Assembly: GCA_026984735.1 (NCBI GenBank)
Contig: JALSRN010000049.1
Span: 1 to 51,430, forward strand
Origin: Sedimenticola sp.
GTDB taxonomy: Bacteria; Pseudomonadota; Gammaproteobacteria; Chromatiales; Chromatiaceae
Length of the DNA: 51,430 nt
Direction of reading: 5' to 3'
The notes beneath the pieces were generated by a model, which saw nothing but the letters and a program-made list of their open reading frames with translations, searched no databases and was not told the DNA's origin. This document shows positions 1 through 8,308 of this stretch, piece by piece. Position 1 is the first letter of the stretch; each line of letters opens with the position of its first letter. A program made the translations under genes and the position numbers.

Positions 1-842
1 CCCACCGCATCGACGGCATCGTCTGGCTGCGCGGCGACTTCTCCCGCCGCCTGCTGGGGGGATCGGAGGCGCCCATCGCCGTGCGCGTCAACGGCGTGGA
101 CGCCAACCAGGCGCGCATCACCCAGGGCTACATCCAGGGAGCCTGGATCGGCTGGCTGAAACGCCGCGCCGCCCAGCAAGGGAAGAAAGCTGCGACGCCG
201 GTGATGCTCGAGCAGCGGGTCTGGTTCAACGCCGCGCTCATCAGCCGCCACTACCTGGTGCCCGGTCTGGTGGCCATCATCATGACGCTCACCGGCTCGC
301 TGCTCACCTCCATGGTGGTGGCGCGCGAATGGGAGCGGGGCACCATGGAGGCGCTGATGGTGACGCCGCTGACCATGAAGGAGATGCTCGTCGGCAAGCT
401 GGTGCCCTATTTCCTTCTCGGCATGGGCGGCATGCTCTTCACCCTGGTGCTGGCGGTGTGGCAGTTTCAGGTCCCTTTCCGCGGCGGATTCTGGGCCCTG
501 CTGGGCGCCGGCGCCCTCTTCATGCTGGTGGCCCTGGCGATGGGGCTGCTCATCTCCATCGTCGCCCGGAACCAGTTCGTGGCGGGACAGATCGCCATCG
601 TGGTCACCTTTCTGCCGGCGTTCATCCTCTCGGGCTTCATCTTCGACATCCACTCCATGCCGGCGCCGATCCAGGTGATCACCCATCTGGTGCCGGCCCG
701 CTATCTGGTGGCCATCCTGCAGAGCCTCTTCCTGGCGGGGAACGTCTGGCCGGTCTACTGGGCCAACATGGGCGCCATGGCCATCATGCTGGCGGTGCTG
801 GGTTTGATCGTCCGCCGCAAGGCCCGCAAGCGGTTGGCGTGA
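1..842 (+). CDS. ABC-2 type exporter permease, C-terminal part (cut by window edge)
   Basis: The frame is open from the first bases of the window, reading HRIDGIVWLRGDFSRRL, so the true start lies upstream. The visible part ends with an ABC-2 membrane domain of about five or six hydrophobic helices. It contains the family's typical stretch VAREWERGTMEALMVTPL followed by a cluster of glycine- and leucine-rich helices and a short basic tail (RRKARKRL). ABC-2 permeases pair with an ATPase to export drugs, lipids or polysaccharides, and this one resembles the YhhJ/YbhS/YbhR group. A second permease of the same family follows within about 20 bases, so the two probably form one heterodimeric exporter whose ATPase and membrane-fusion protein would lie upstream. 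The substrate cannot be told from sequence. Confidence 0.9.
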   Translation, partial: HRIDGIVWLRGDFSRRLLGGSEAPIAVRVNGVDANQARITQGYIQGAWIGWLKRRAAQQGKKAATPVMLEQRVWFNAALISRHYLVPGLVAIIMTLTGSLLTSMVVAREWERGTMEALMVTPLTMKEMLVGKLVPYFLLGMGGMLFTLVLAVWQFQVPFRGGFWALLGAGALFMLVALAMGLLISIVARNQFVAGQIAIVVTFLPAFILSGFIFDIHSMPAPIQVITHLVPARYLVAILQSLFLAGNVWPVYWANMGAMAIMLAVLGLIVRRKARKRLA

Positions 843-862
843 AGGAGGCGGCTGAAAGCGAA

Positions 863-1972
863 ATGATCCGGCAGATCCTGGCCCTCGCCCTGAAAGAGTT
901 CCTGGCCCTGGTGCGCGATCCGCGCAGCCGCTTCGTGCTCATCGGCCCTCCCATCATCCAGCTGGTGGTGTTCGGCTACGCCGCCACTTTCGACCTGGAC
1001 CATGTGCCCGTGGCGGTGTGGAACCAGGACCCGGGCGCCGAGAGCCGCGAACTGGTGAGCCGCCTGGCTGGCTCTCCCCATTTTCAGGTGGTGGCGCGGG
1101 TGGCTCGCGACGGCGGAATCCGACCGCTGTTGGACGACAAGCGGGTGCTCCTGGTGCTGGCCATCCCTTTCGACTTCAGCGCCAGACTGGCGCGTGGCGA
1201 CCAGGCCAAGGTGCAGGTGGTGCTGGACGGACGCAACTCCAACACCGCGCTGCTGGCGCTCAACTATCTGCGCGAGATCCTGCTGGATTACAACCGCCGG
1301 CTGGCCGCCCGGCGCGGCGCCACCGGCCCGCCGGCGAAGTTGAGCGTGCGCGCCTGGTACAACGAAGACCTCGACTCCCACTGGTTCATCATCCCCGGCA
1401 TCGTGGGGCTGCTGACTTTGGTGGTGACCCTGGTGGTGACCGCCCTGTCGGTGGCGCGCGAGCGGGAGCAAGGCACCTTCGACCAACTGTTGGTGACGCC
1501 CCTGCGTCCGGTGGCCATCCTCATCGGCAAGTCCCTTCCAGGGCTGGCGATCGGGGTGGTGGAGGCGAGCTTCATCGTCGCCGTGGCCGTTCTCTGGTTC
1601 GGCATTCCGCTGCGGGGAGAGGTGGCGGCGCTCTATGCCGGGTTGCTGCTCTTTCTCTTCTCGGCGGTGGGCGTGGGGCTGATGATCTCCGCCATCAGCG
1701 TAACCCAGCAGCAGGCGGTGCTGGGCGCCTTTCTCTTCCTGGTGCCGGCGGTGATCCTCTCCGGCTTCGCCACCCCCATCGCCAACATGCCGCCCCTGGT
1801 GCAGGACCTCACCCTTCTGGATCCGTTGCGCTACTTCCTCGTGGTGGTGCGGAGCGTCTTTCTGGAAGGGGCCGGCTTCTCCCTCCTATGGAACCAGTAT
1901 TGGCCCATGGCCCTCATCGGTCTGGTTTCACTGGCCACCGCCGGCTGGCTGTTCCGGCACCGGATGTACTGA
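863..1972 (+). CDS. ABC-2 type exporter permease
   Basis: A 369-residue protein with the YhhJ/YbhR arrangement: an N-terminal helix after MIRQILALALKEFLALVRD, a large periplasmic loop (about residues 45-175), then five helices. It carries the family signature VAREREQGTFDQLLVTPL before the helical bundle. It probably pairs with the permease just upstream in one exporter. I chose the ATG at 863 because it puts the conserved MIRQILALALKEF at the N-terminus. A GTG at 839 overlapping the upstream stop (GTGA) is an alternative that adds eight residues. The 3' end overlaps the convergent TlpA-like gene by 45 bases. Confidence 0.9.
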   Translation: MIRQILALALKEFLALVRDPRSRFVLIGPPIIQLVVFGYAATFDLDHVPVAVWNQDPGAESRELVSRLAGSPHFQVVARVARDGGIRPLLDDKRVLLVLAIPFDFSARLARGDQAKVQVVLDGRNSNTALLALNYLREILLDYNRRLAARRGATGPPAKLSVRAWYNEDLDSHWFIIPGIVGLLTLVVTLVVTALSVAREREQGTFDQLLVTPLRPVAILIGKSLPGLAIGVVEASFIVAVAVLWFGIPLRGEVAALYAGLLLFLFSAVGVGLMISAISVTQQQAVLGAFLFLVPAVILSGFATPIANMPPLVQDLTLLDPLRYFLVVVRSVFLEGAGFSLLWNQYWPMALIGLVSLATAGWLFRHRMY

Positions 1973-2500
1973 CCGCTCCCGCTCTTTTGGGGTCGAGGAG
2001 GCCAGGGCCATCACCTTGTCCAGCAGCGCGGGGTCGTCCCACTCGCGGCCGCCGATGGCCCGGTAGACCACCCTCCCCTGGGGGTCCACCACGAAGGTGG
2101 TGGGAAGGCCGCGAACGCCCCAGTCGGTCACCACCTTGGAATCCTCGTCGAGCACGATGGGGAAGGTGACCGGATGCTCGGCGGTGAACTGGAAGATGGC
2201 GTCCTCCCCTTCCCCCACGTTGACCGCGACGATCACCAAGCCCCGCCCCTGGTATCTCTTCCAGGCGCGCTCCATGGAGGGCATCTCGGCCCGACAGGGG
2301 GGGCACCAGGTGGCCCAGAAGTTGACGATGAGCACCTTGCCCCGATAGTCGCTCAGACTGTGCTTCTCGCCGTCGATGTCGGGCAGGGAGAAATCGGGCG
2401 CCCTGGGATGGTCGGGCACCTCGGTGAGCCCCCGACCGGGTTTGATCGCATGGACCGGCGCGGCGGCCAACAACACGAAAAGAAAAAGCAGTTTTTTCAT
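1928..2500 (-). CDS. TlpA/ResA-like periplasmic thiol-disulfide oxidoreductase
   Basis: The 190-residue protein begins with a signal peptide (MKKLLFLFVLLAAAPVHA) followed by a thioredoxin-like AhpC/TSA-type fold. The redox motif is WCPPC, with cysteines at 66 and 69 after FWAT, and the cis-proline loop is GLPTTF. TlpA/ResA proteins reduce disulfides in periplasmic partners such as apocytochrome c or copper-delivery proteins. It is the last gene of a three-gene set with an unknown exported protein (2-bp gap) and an ArsR-rhodanese regulator, so a role in periplasmic thiol or sulfur chemistry is inferred. The C-terminal tail overlaps the permease end on the other strand, and the last 20 or so residues look unstructured. 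Confidence 0.9.
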   Translation of the reverse strand: MKKLLFLFVLLAAAPVHAIKPGRGLTEVPDHPRAPDFSLPDIDGEKHSLSDYRGKVLIVNFWATWCPPCRAEMPSMERAWKRYQGRGLVIVAVNVGEGEDAIFQFTAEHPVTFPIVLDEDSKVVTDWGVRGLPTTFVVDPQGRVVYRAIGGREWDDPALLDKVMALASSTPKERERSVHPVPEQPAGGGQ

Positions 2501-2501
2501 T

Positions 2502-3089
2502 TCACGACTCCGGAAGTTTTTCAGGGGCGCATTCGAGCCCTGGAATCAGGGCCTCCACCGGCCGTCCAGCCACCGAGATGCGCAGTTTCAGGTCGAAGCG
2601 GCTGCCGGGCGGAAGACCGTAGCTGGTCATTCCCCAGTTGTAATCGCCAGGCTCGAAATGCTGGCGCGGGGGCAACAGCGACCAGTTGAACGCCACCCGA
2701 CCCGCCTTGGAGACCTGGAGATCCGCCAACCGTTCCCGCCAGCGCTGGCGCGTCACCATGGGAAGCGCCTTTCCATGATAGAGAACCCGCCAATCGTCGA
2801 GATCGAAATCGATGGGCTGGCGGCCGTCGTTGCGAAACATGGAACCGAAGAGGCAGCTGCGCGCCACCCGATCGGCCGCCTCGCGAGAGAAGCCCCGGGC
2901 CAGCAGGTAGGCGCGCGTCTGGTCGGGCAGCCGTTGGACCAGGCGCAGCGAAATGCCGTCATGGCGCCACTCGTAGCTCTTCAGTCCCGTCCGGGGTCCC
3001 GTCTCCACCGTCACCTCGGCGAAAGCGCCGGCCGCCGCCGCGAAAGCGGCCGCCGCCAACCCCACCCCGCGGAACCGATCACTGCGCAT
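2502..3089 (-). CDS. Exported protein of unknown function
   Basis: I do not recognise this 195-residue protein. It starts with an alanine-rich signal peptide (MRSDRFRGVGLAAAAFAAAAG), probably cleaved near AFA-EV. The mature part is soluble, mixed alpha/beta and rich in Arg, Asp and Trp, with only two cysteines (in RSCLFG and LECAP). Its start codon lies inside the end of the ArsR-rhodanese gene (11-nt overlap) and its stop is 2 bp before the TlpA-like gene, so all three are co-transcribed and probably coupled. With the TlpA-like protein next door, the cysteine pair could be a substrate, but that is only inference. The ATG at 3089 is preferred over a longer in-frame extension because it exposes the signal peptide. 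Confidence 0.75.
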   Translation of the reverse strand: MRSDRFRGVGLAAAAFAAAAGAFAEVTVETGPRTGLKSYEWRHDGISLRLVQRLPDQTRAYLLARGFSREAADRVARSCLFGSMFRNDGRQPIDFDLDDWRVLYHGKALPMVTRQRWRERLADLQVSKAGRVAFNWSLLPPRQHFEPGDYNWGMTSYGLPPGSRFDLKLRISVAGRPVEALIPGLECAPEKLPES

Positions 3090-3735
3090 GGACAGGCAGC
3101 CCCCGCTGGCGCCACTCGGGCAGCCCCCCTTCCAGGCGGCTCGCCTTGCGGCCCCGTTCACGCAGCAAGGAAACCGCGTCGAAGGCGAGGACGCAGTGGG
3201 GACCCCGGCAGTAGGCCACCACATCCTTGCCGGGATCCAGCTCCTCGAGCCGCTTCTCCAGCTCGGAGAGCGGCAGGTTGATGGCGCCGGGAAGATGGCC
3301 GGCGGCATACTCTTCCGGGGGGCGCACATCGATCACGGTGACCACGCCTTCACGGATGCGTTCGAGCAGCTCCTCCGGAGAGACCGGTTCCAGCTCGTCC
3401 TTGACCCGCAGATAGTTGGAGACCAGCCTGCGCACCTCGGAGAGGTGCCGTTCGGCCACTTCGCGCAGCGACTGGAAGAGCCGCTCCACGTCGTCTCCGG
3501 TGAGGCGGTAGAACACCTTCTGTCCCTCCTTGCGGCCCACCACCAGACCCGCATGGCGCAGCTGCTGCAAATGCTGCGAGGTGTTGGCCACGCTCATGCC
3601 GGAAAGCCGCGCCAGCTCCTCGACGCTGCGCTCGCTCTGACAGAGGAACTCCAGCAGCTCCAGGCGGTTGCCGTTGGCCAACCCCTTGGCCACCCGGGCC
3701 AGCTGGGTGAACAGGTCTTTCTTGAAATCGGGCAT
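3079..3735 (-). CDS. ArsR-family regulator fused to a rhodanese domain
   Basis: A 218-residue two-domain protein. Residues about 10-90 are an ArsR winged helix-turn-helix (recognition region MSVANTSQHLQQLRHAGLV). Residues about 120-215 are a rhodanese domain with the active-site loop YCRGPHC, which keeps its catalytic cysteine. ArsR-rhodanese fusions are a known family that couples sulfane-sulfur or thiol chemistry to repression. The DNA-binding half carries only one cysteine (C32), so the two-cysteine switch of BigR/SqrR is not obvious here. I chose the ATG at 3735 because a strong Shine-Dalgarno (GGGGAGGAG) sits just upstream. An in-frame ATG at 3756 would add seven residues. It heads a three-gene set and lies divergent to the small gene at 3860, so autoregulation from the shared intergenic DNA is likely. 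Confidence 0.9.
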   Translation of the reverse strand: MPDFKKDLFTQLARVAKGLANGNRLELLEFLCQSERSVEELARLSGMSVANTSQHLQQLRHAGLVVGRKEGQKVFYRLTGDDVERLFQSLREVAERHLSEVRRLVSNYLRVKDELEPVSPEELLERIREGVVTVIDVRPPEEYAAGHLPGAINLPLSELEKRLEELDPGKDVVAYCRGPHCVLAFDAVSLLRERGRKASRLEGGLPEWRQRGLPVHAQ

Positions 3736-3795
3736 CTCACTCCTCCCCCACTCCATTTTGTAGTTGTAGCATTCAAGCCGTGTCTTGAACGTCTT

Positions 3796-3815
3796 TTGGG
3801 ACTATGATAGCCCAA
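3796..3815. promoter_or_regulatory. Imperfect palindrome, candidate ArsR-type operator
   Basis: The segment reads TTGGG-ACTATGATAG-CCCAA. The halves are inverted repeats (TTGGGaCTAT against TTGGGCTAT) with one extra base. It lies in the 124-bp divergent space between the ArsR-rhodanese gene and the gene at 3860, and its centre contains TATGAT/ATCATA, usable as a -10 on either strand. ArsR proteins bind such short AT-centred palindromes over promoters. The assignment rests only on position and symmetry. Confidence 0.35.
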
Positions 3816-3859
3816 TCCCGCCCCGCAGGTACAAGAATGCACCGCCTCGAAAAGCGCCC

Positions 3860-4219
3860 GTGACGACCCTGCTCTTCGTCTATAACGCCGACAGCGGCCT
3901 CTTCAACACCCTCGCCGACATCGGCCACAAAGTGATCTCGCCCGCCACCTACCCTTGCCAGCTGTGCGCCCTCACCCATGGCTATCTTCAAGAGAAGCGC
4001 CGCTGGAAGCGGTTCGTCGAGACGCTGGAGGTTCCCTGCGAATTTCTCCATCGGGACCAGTTCCGCCGGCGCTTTCCCGGCGACGGCACCCCTTTGCCGG
4101 CGGTGTTCCGCCGGCGGGGCCGACGCCTCGAGGCGTGCATCGGCGCCGAAGAGCTGGCGGCCTGCAAAGGGTTGGAGGAGCTGGAACGGCTGGTGCACCA
4201 AAAGTGCCTGAGACGGTAA
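3860..4219 (+). CDS. Small conserved-looking protein with CxxC, function unknown
   Basis: The 119-residue protein begins TTLLFVYNADSGLFN and has a CxxC pair at 33 and 36 (TYPCQLCALTHG), three more cysteines and a basic C-terminal half. I do not know a function. The N-terminal LFVYNADSG strand-loop and the CxxC look like a conserved core. I chose the GTG at 3860 because the core begins right after it. An upstream in-frame ATG at 3785 would make 144 residues but would place coding sequence across the palindrome at 3796-3815. It is divergent from the ArsR-rhodanese regulator and may be controlled by it. The CxxC could bind metal or be redox-active. Confidence 0.65.
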   Translation: MTTLLFVYNADSGLFNTLADIGHKVISPATYPCQLCALTHGYLQEKRRWKRFVETLEVPCEFLHRDQFRRRFPGDGTPLPAVFRRRGRRLEACIGAEELAACKGLEELERLVHQKCLRR

Positions 4220-4310
4220 CCGCTCCCCTGAACCGGAGCGCTTGCCGGCGCCTCCTTATTGCAGGCCGGGCATTCCGATATTGCGAGATGCTGTGGCGGC
4301 AGACCGCCGA

Positions 4311-5216
4311 TCAAAGGCTGCCGGGCGCGGCCAGGGCGCAATGGCGGGGAGGGCTCCGTTCGATCTGCACCGTGGCGTGGCGGATGGCGAAGCGTCGCGC
4401 CAGCTCTTCGGAAAGCGCTTGCAAAAAACGGTCGTCGTCCGGATGCCGATCCATGGTGAGATGGACCGTCAGCGCCACCTCGGTGGTGCTCATGGCCCAG
4501 ATGTGGAGGTCATGCAGGCCGCTTACGCCGGGCAGGCTGCGCAGATAGGCTTCCACCTGGTCGGGATCGATGTGGGCGGGCACCGCGTCCATGGCCAGCG
4601 CCAGGGACTCCCGCAGCAACCCCCAGGTGCCGAAGAAGATGATCACCACGATCGCCAGGCTGAGGGCGGGATCCACCCAGGTCCAGCCGGTGTAGAGAAT
4701 CACCAGGCCCGCCGCCACCACACCCAAAGAGACGGCGGCGTCGGCCGCCATGTGCAGAAAGGCGCCGCGAATGTTGAGATCGCTCTTCTGCCCGCGCAGG
4801 AAAAGAAGGGCCGTCGCCGTGTTGACGAGCACCCCCACCAGGGCCACCGCCGTCACCACGCCCCCCTGCACCGGCGCCGGCTGACTGAACCGCTCCACCG
4901 CCTTCATGGCGATGGCGCCAAGGGCGGAGAGCAGCAACATGGCGCTGAACAGCGACGCGAGGATGGTGGCCCGGCGATAGCCGTAGGAGCGGCGGGGCGT
5001 GGGCGGCCGTTGCGCCAGCCAGGCGGCGCCCCAGGCGAGCAGCAAGCCGAGCACATCGCTCAGGTTGTGCCAGGCGTCGGCGACGAGCGCCAGGGAGCCG
5101 GCCAGCACGCCGTACCCCAGTTCCACCGCCACGAACCCCACATTGAGGGCCACGCCAATGGCAAAGGCCCGGTGGTGTCCGTCGGCGGTGGAGGCGTGGT
5201 GGTGATGGTGATGCAC
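4311..5216 (-). CDS. Cation diffusion facilitator (zinc efflux) with a histidine-rich N-terminus
   Basis: A 301-residue inner-membrane CDF protein with six predicted helices and a cytoplasmic C-terminal ferredoxin-like domain (LRSLPGVSGLHDLHIWAMS). The metal site shows two HxxxD motifs: H50/D54 (HNLSD) and H155/D159 (HMAAD). This is the His-Asp-His-Asp set of zinc-type members such as CzcD and ZitB. The protein opens with Met and six histidines, followed by another His pair, so the start of the protein itself can bind metal. The start codon is GTG at 5216, one base after the stop of the M48 protease gene, which indicates coupling. It probably exports Zn2+, Co2+ or Cd2+ from the cytoplasm using the proton gradient. 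Confidence 0.92.
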   Translation of the reverse strand: MHHHHHHASTADGHHRAFAIGVALNVGFVAVELGYGVLAGSLALVADAWHNLSDVLGLLLAWGAAWLAQRPPTPRRSYGYRRATILASLFSAMLLLSALGAIAMKAVERFSQPAPVQGGVVTAVALVGVLVNTATALLFLRGQKSDLNIRGAFLHMAADAAVSLGVVAAGLVILYTGWTWVDPALSLAIVVIIFFGTWGLLRESLALAMDAVPAHIDPDQVEAYLRSLPGVSGLHDLHIWAMSTTEVALTVHLTMDRHPDDDRFLQALSEELARRFAIRHATVQIERSPPRHCALAAPGSL

Positions 5217-5217
5217 C

Positions 5218-6033
5218 TCAGAGCCCCCGGTAGACGGGGTGCGGCGCCCGGGGATCGTAATATTTCATTATCTGCGGCACCAGCGCCTTTAACGCCTTTT
5301 GGCGATTGCCCGGCGAGGGGTGGGTGCTGAGGAATTCGGGAGTGCCGCCGCCGCTCACCCGCTCCATCTTCTGCCACAGGGTCACCGCCGCGTGGGGGTC
5401 GTAGCCCGCCTTGGCCGCCAGTTCGATGCCGAGGCGGTCGGCCTCCGCCTCCGCCTTGCGGCTGTAGGGAAGCTGGATGGCGAGGGAAGCGGCCAGGGCC
5501 GCCCCGGTGAGCGCCGCCGTGCGGTAACGGCTCTCCTTGAGCGCCGTGGCCGATAGCACCGCCAACCCAAGTTGGGAAGCGAGCTGGATCGACATCTGTT
5601 CGGCCACGTGGTTGGCCACGGCGTGGGAGATCTCGTGGGCCATCACCTGCGCCAGTTCGTCGTCGGTGGGATGGATCTTCTTCAGCAGGCCGGAATAGAC
5701 CGCCATCTTGCCGCCCGCCATGCACCAGGCGTTCACCGTGTCGGGATCGTCGATCACCGCCACTTGCCACTTCCAGTCGCGGGTGTGGGGATAGTCCTTC
5801 ACCGCTTCGGCGATGAGCCGGCCGGTGATCTCCTTGACCCGCCGCACCTGTTCCGGATCGGTGTTCAGCTTTCCGGCGCGGCGATACTTTTCCAGCATCT
5901 TCGGATAGGCCTCGGCCGAGGCCTGGACCGCCGTGTCGGGGCTCACCAGCATGAGCTGGTTGCGGCCGGTGGGCGTGGTGGCGCACCCCGCCAGGATCAG
6001 CCCCAGCAACAGGGCTGCGATTCTCGCCTTCAT
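5218..6033 (-). CDS. M48-family metalloprotease, lipoprotein
   Basis: A 271-residue protein starting with a lipoprotein signal ([17 protein letters not shown]; lipobox LAGC), so it is anchored by lipid in the periplasm or outer membrane. The zinc site is HEISH at about residues 134-138, with the third ligand expected in the conserved stretch [20 protein letters not shown]. This is the LoiP/YcaL-like branch of M48, involved in quality control of outer-membrane proteins in known cases. I chose the ATG at 6033, which has the Shine-Dalgarno GAGGGA and exposes the lipobox. An in-frame extension to 6138 is unlikely. It is followed without a gap by the CDF transporter and is divergent from ubiA. Confidence 0.92.
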   Translation of the reverse strand: MKARIAALLLGLILAGCATTPTGRNQLMLVSPDTAVQASAEAYPKMLEKYRRAGKLNTDPEQVRRVKEITGRLIAEAVKDYPHTRDWKWQVAVIDDPDTVNAWCMAGGKMAVYSGLLKKIHPTDDELAQVMAHEISHAVANHVAEQMSIQLASQLGLAVLSATALKESRYRTAALTGAALAASLAIQLPYSRKAEAEADRLGIELAAKAGYDPHAAVTLWQKMERVSGGGTPEFLSTHPSPGNRQKALKALVPQIMKYYDPRAPHPVYRGL

Positions 6034-6149
6034 TTCCCTCGACTCCGTTTTGGTATGATTTGCAGGCCGTCTCCGCTTCGTCGCATCCGTCCGCCGAGAT
6101 GGGGCGGGGAATGGAACTGCGACGAAGGGGAACCACACCCATTCTACTT

Positions 6150-7034
6150 GTGGAGTTTCCGTTGGAAAACGCCCTCGGAGAAGGCCGCTGGCTGCTTTAC
6201 GCCCGCCTGATGCGGTTGGACAAGCCCATCGGCATCCTGCTGCTGTTGTGGCCCACCCTCTGGGCCTTGTGGATCGCCGGCGAGGGCCATCCCAGGCCCT
6301 GGGTGGTGGCGGTCTTCGTCGCCGGGGTGGTGCTCATGCGCTCCGCCGGCTGTGTCATCAACGACTTCGCCGATCGCGACTTCGACCGCCACGTGAAGCG
6401 CACCGCCGAGCGCCCTCTCACCTCCGGCAAGGTCTCGCCGAAAGAGGCGCTGCTGCTCTTCGCCGGGCTCGCCGGGCTCGCCGGGCTGCTGGTGCTCACT
6501 CTCGATCCCCTCACCCTGCCGCTCTCCCTGGTGGGCGCCTTCCTCGCCGCCACCTACCCCTTCACCAAGCGCCTCACCCATCTGCCGCAAGCCTATCTGG
6601 GCGCCGCCTTCGGCTGGGCCGTGCCCATGGCCTTCGCCGCCCAGACCGGTTCGGTGGACCCGCGCAGCTGGTGGATCTTCCTGGCGGTGGTGATCTGGGC
6701 GCTGGTCTACGACACCATGTACGCCATGGTGGACCGGGACGACGACCTGAAGATCGGCATCAAATCGAGCGCCATCCTCTTCGGCCGGCACGACCGCCTG
6801 ATCATCGCTCTGTTGCAGACGGCCATGGTGGCGGTGCTGGTGAAAGTGGGGCTCGCTTTCGGGCTGGGGCGCTTTTACTACCTGGGCCTGGCGTTGGCGG
6901 CCGGGCTCATGGCCTACCACCAGTGGCTCATCCGCGAGCGCGAACGCGCCGCCTGCTTCCGCGCCTTTCTGCACAATCAATGGGTGGGAGCGGTGATCTT
7001 CGCCGGCATTCTTCTCGACTACCTGGCGCGATGA
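6150..7034 (+). CDS. ubiA: 4-hydroxybenzoate polyprenyltransferase
   Basis: UbiA joins the polyprenyl tail to 4-hydroxybenzoate in ubiquinone synthesis, within the inner membrane. The sequence shows the two Asp-rich motifs NDFADRDFD and DRDDDLKIG, the family N-terminal block [21 protein letters not shown] and eight to nine membrane helices. The start is uncertain. An in-frame GTG at 6150 gives 294 residues, close to the usual 290, with about the right number of residues before RLMR. ATGs at 6111 and 6060 are also in frame, and TTG at 6162 has a weak GGAG upstream. It is the first gene of ubiA-bioA-rsmJ: its stop overlaps the bioA start (ATGA at 7031). Confidence 0.93.
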   Translation: MEFPLENALGEGRWLLYARLMRLDKPIGILLLLWPTLWALWIAGEGHPRPWVVAVFVAGVVLMRSAGCVINDFADRDFDRHVKRTAERPLTSGKVSPKEALLLFAGLAGLAGLLVLTLDPLTLPLSLVGAFLAATYPFTKRLTHLPQAYLGAAFGWAVPMAFAAQTGSVDPRSWWIFLAVVIWALVYDTMYAMVDRDDDLKIGIKSSAILFGRHDRLIIALLQTAMVAVLVKVGLAFGLGRFYYLGLALAAGLMAYHQWLIRERERAACFRAFLHNQWVGAVIFAGILLDYLAR

Positions 7035-8308
7035 CCCCGGAAACGCTGCTCGCCCGCGACCGGGCCCACTTGTGGCACCCCTACGCCGCCGCCACCGATC
7101 CCGGCCCCCTGTGGCCCGTGGTCGCGGCCAAGGGGGTGCGGCTGAAGCTGGCCGACGGGCGGGAGCTGATCGACGGCATGTCCTCCTGGTGGTGCGCCAT
7201 CCACGGCTACAACCACCCGGTGCTCAACCAGGCCGCCCGGGACCAGCTCGAACGGATGTCCCACGTCATGTTCGGCGGCCTCACCCATGAGCCCGCGGTG
7301 GAACTGGCCGAACGGCTGGCCGCCATCACGCCGGACGGACTGGAGCGGGTCTTTTTCGCCGATTCGGGTTCGGTGGCGGTGGAAGTGGCCTTGAAGCTGG
7401 CCGTCCAGTACTGGCACAGCCGCGGCGAAGCGCGCCGCCGCTTCCTCACCGTGCGCGGCGGCTACCACGGCGACACCTTCGGCGCCATGTCGGTGTGCGA
7501 TCCGGTGAACGGCATGCATCGGCTCTTCCAGGGCTTCCTGCCGCAACAGCTCTTCGCGCCCCGCCCCCCCTGCCGCTTCGGCGCCGGCTGCGCCGACGCC
7601 GATTTCGCCCCCATGGAAGAGTTGCTGACGAACCACCGCCGGGAGGTGGCCGCCGTCATCCTGGAGCCGGTGGTGCAGGGCGCGGGCGGCATGTATTTCT
7701 ACGCGCCGGAATACCTGCGTCGGCTCCGGCGCCTCTGCGACGAGATCGGCGTGCTGTTGATCTTCGACGAGATCGCCACCGGCTTCGGCCGCACCGGTCG
7801 TCTCTTCGCCAGCGAATGGGCCGGCGTCTCGCCCGACATTCTCTGCCTGGGCAAGGCGCTCACCGGCGGCTATCTCACCCTGGCCGCCACCCTCGTCTCG
7901 GAAAACGTCGCCCGCACCGTCAGCGAGGGCGAACCCGGCCTCTTCATGCACGGCCCCACCTTCATGGCCAACCCCCTAGCCTGCGCCGTGGCCGATGCCA
8001 GCCTATCACTGCTCCTGGACCATCCCTGGCAGGCGCGCGTGCAAGCCATCGAAGCGGGACTGCTGGCCGGGCTGGCGCCCTGCCGCGAACTGCCCGCCGT
8101 CTCCGAAGTGCGGGTGCTGGGAGCCATCGGCGTGGTGGAATTGAAGGAGCCGGCGGAGATGGAACGGATTCAGCCAGCGCTGGTGGAGGCCGGCGTCTGG
8201 GTGCGCCCCTTCGGGCGGCTGGTCTATCTGATGCCCCCCTACATCATCGAAGAGGAGGAGCTCTCCTTCCTCTGCCGCGCCGTGCGGCAAGTGCTGAGCG
8301 CGCCATGA
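7031..8308 (+). CDS. bioA: Adenosylmethionine-8-amino-7-oxononanoate aminotransferase (biotin synthesis)
   Basis: A 425-residue class-III PLP aminotransferase. It converts 7-keto-8-aminopelargonate to 7,8-diaminopelargonate using S-adenosylmethionine as amino donor. BioA hallmarks are the N-terminal [20 protein letters not shown], the glycine-rich [25 protein letters not shown], and the PLP lysine in [21 protein letters not shown] fits BioA rather than other class-III members. It overlaps both neighbours by four bases (ATGA at each end), so it is translated with ubiA and rsmJ. No other bio gene is present in this window, so bioA is detached from the usual bioBFCD cluster. Confidence 0.95.
   Translation: MTPETLLARDRAHLWHPYAAATDPGPLWPVVAAKGVRLKLADGRELIDGMSSWWCAIHGYNHPVLNQAARDQLERMSHVMFGGLTHEPAVELAERLAAITPDGLERVFFADSGSVAVEVALKLAVQYWHSRGEARRRFLTVRGGYHGDTFGAMSVCDPVNGMHRLFQGFLPQQLFAPRPPCRFGAGCADADFAPMEELLTNHRREVAAVILEPVVQGAGGMYFYAPEYLRRLRRLCDEIGVLLIFDEIATGFGRTGRLFASEWAGVSPDILCLGKALTGGYLTLAATLVSENVARTVSEGEPGLFMHGPTFMANPLACAVADASLSLLLDHPWQARVQAIEAGLLAGLAPCRELPAVSEVRVLGAIGVVELKEPAEMERIQPALVEAGVWVRPFGRLVYLMPPYIIEEEELSFLCRAVRQVLSAP

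Noticed and set aside
329-862. Long open frame across the first permease continuing into the second
   Set aside because: It is a wrong-frame reading of the first permease. The true second gene begins near 863.
755-1486. Minus-strand open frame of 243 codons opposite the permeases
   Set aside because: Its composition is that of a shadow frame in GC-rich DNA and shows no domain. Similar large antisense frames opposite dnaE, bamA, lpxB and leuC were dropped for the same reason.
3785-3808. TTGAAC ... TATGAT as a promoter for the gene at 3860
   Set aside because: Spacing is only 12 bp, too short for a sigma-70 promoter.
4311-5216. Six-histidine N-terminus taken as a cloning-vector tag
   Set aside because: It is encoded in native context, starts with GTG directly after the upstream stop, and continues into the native CDF helix without linker or vector sequence.
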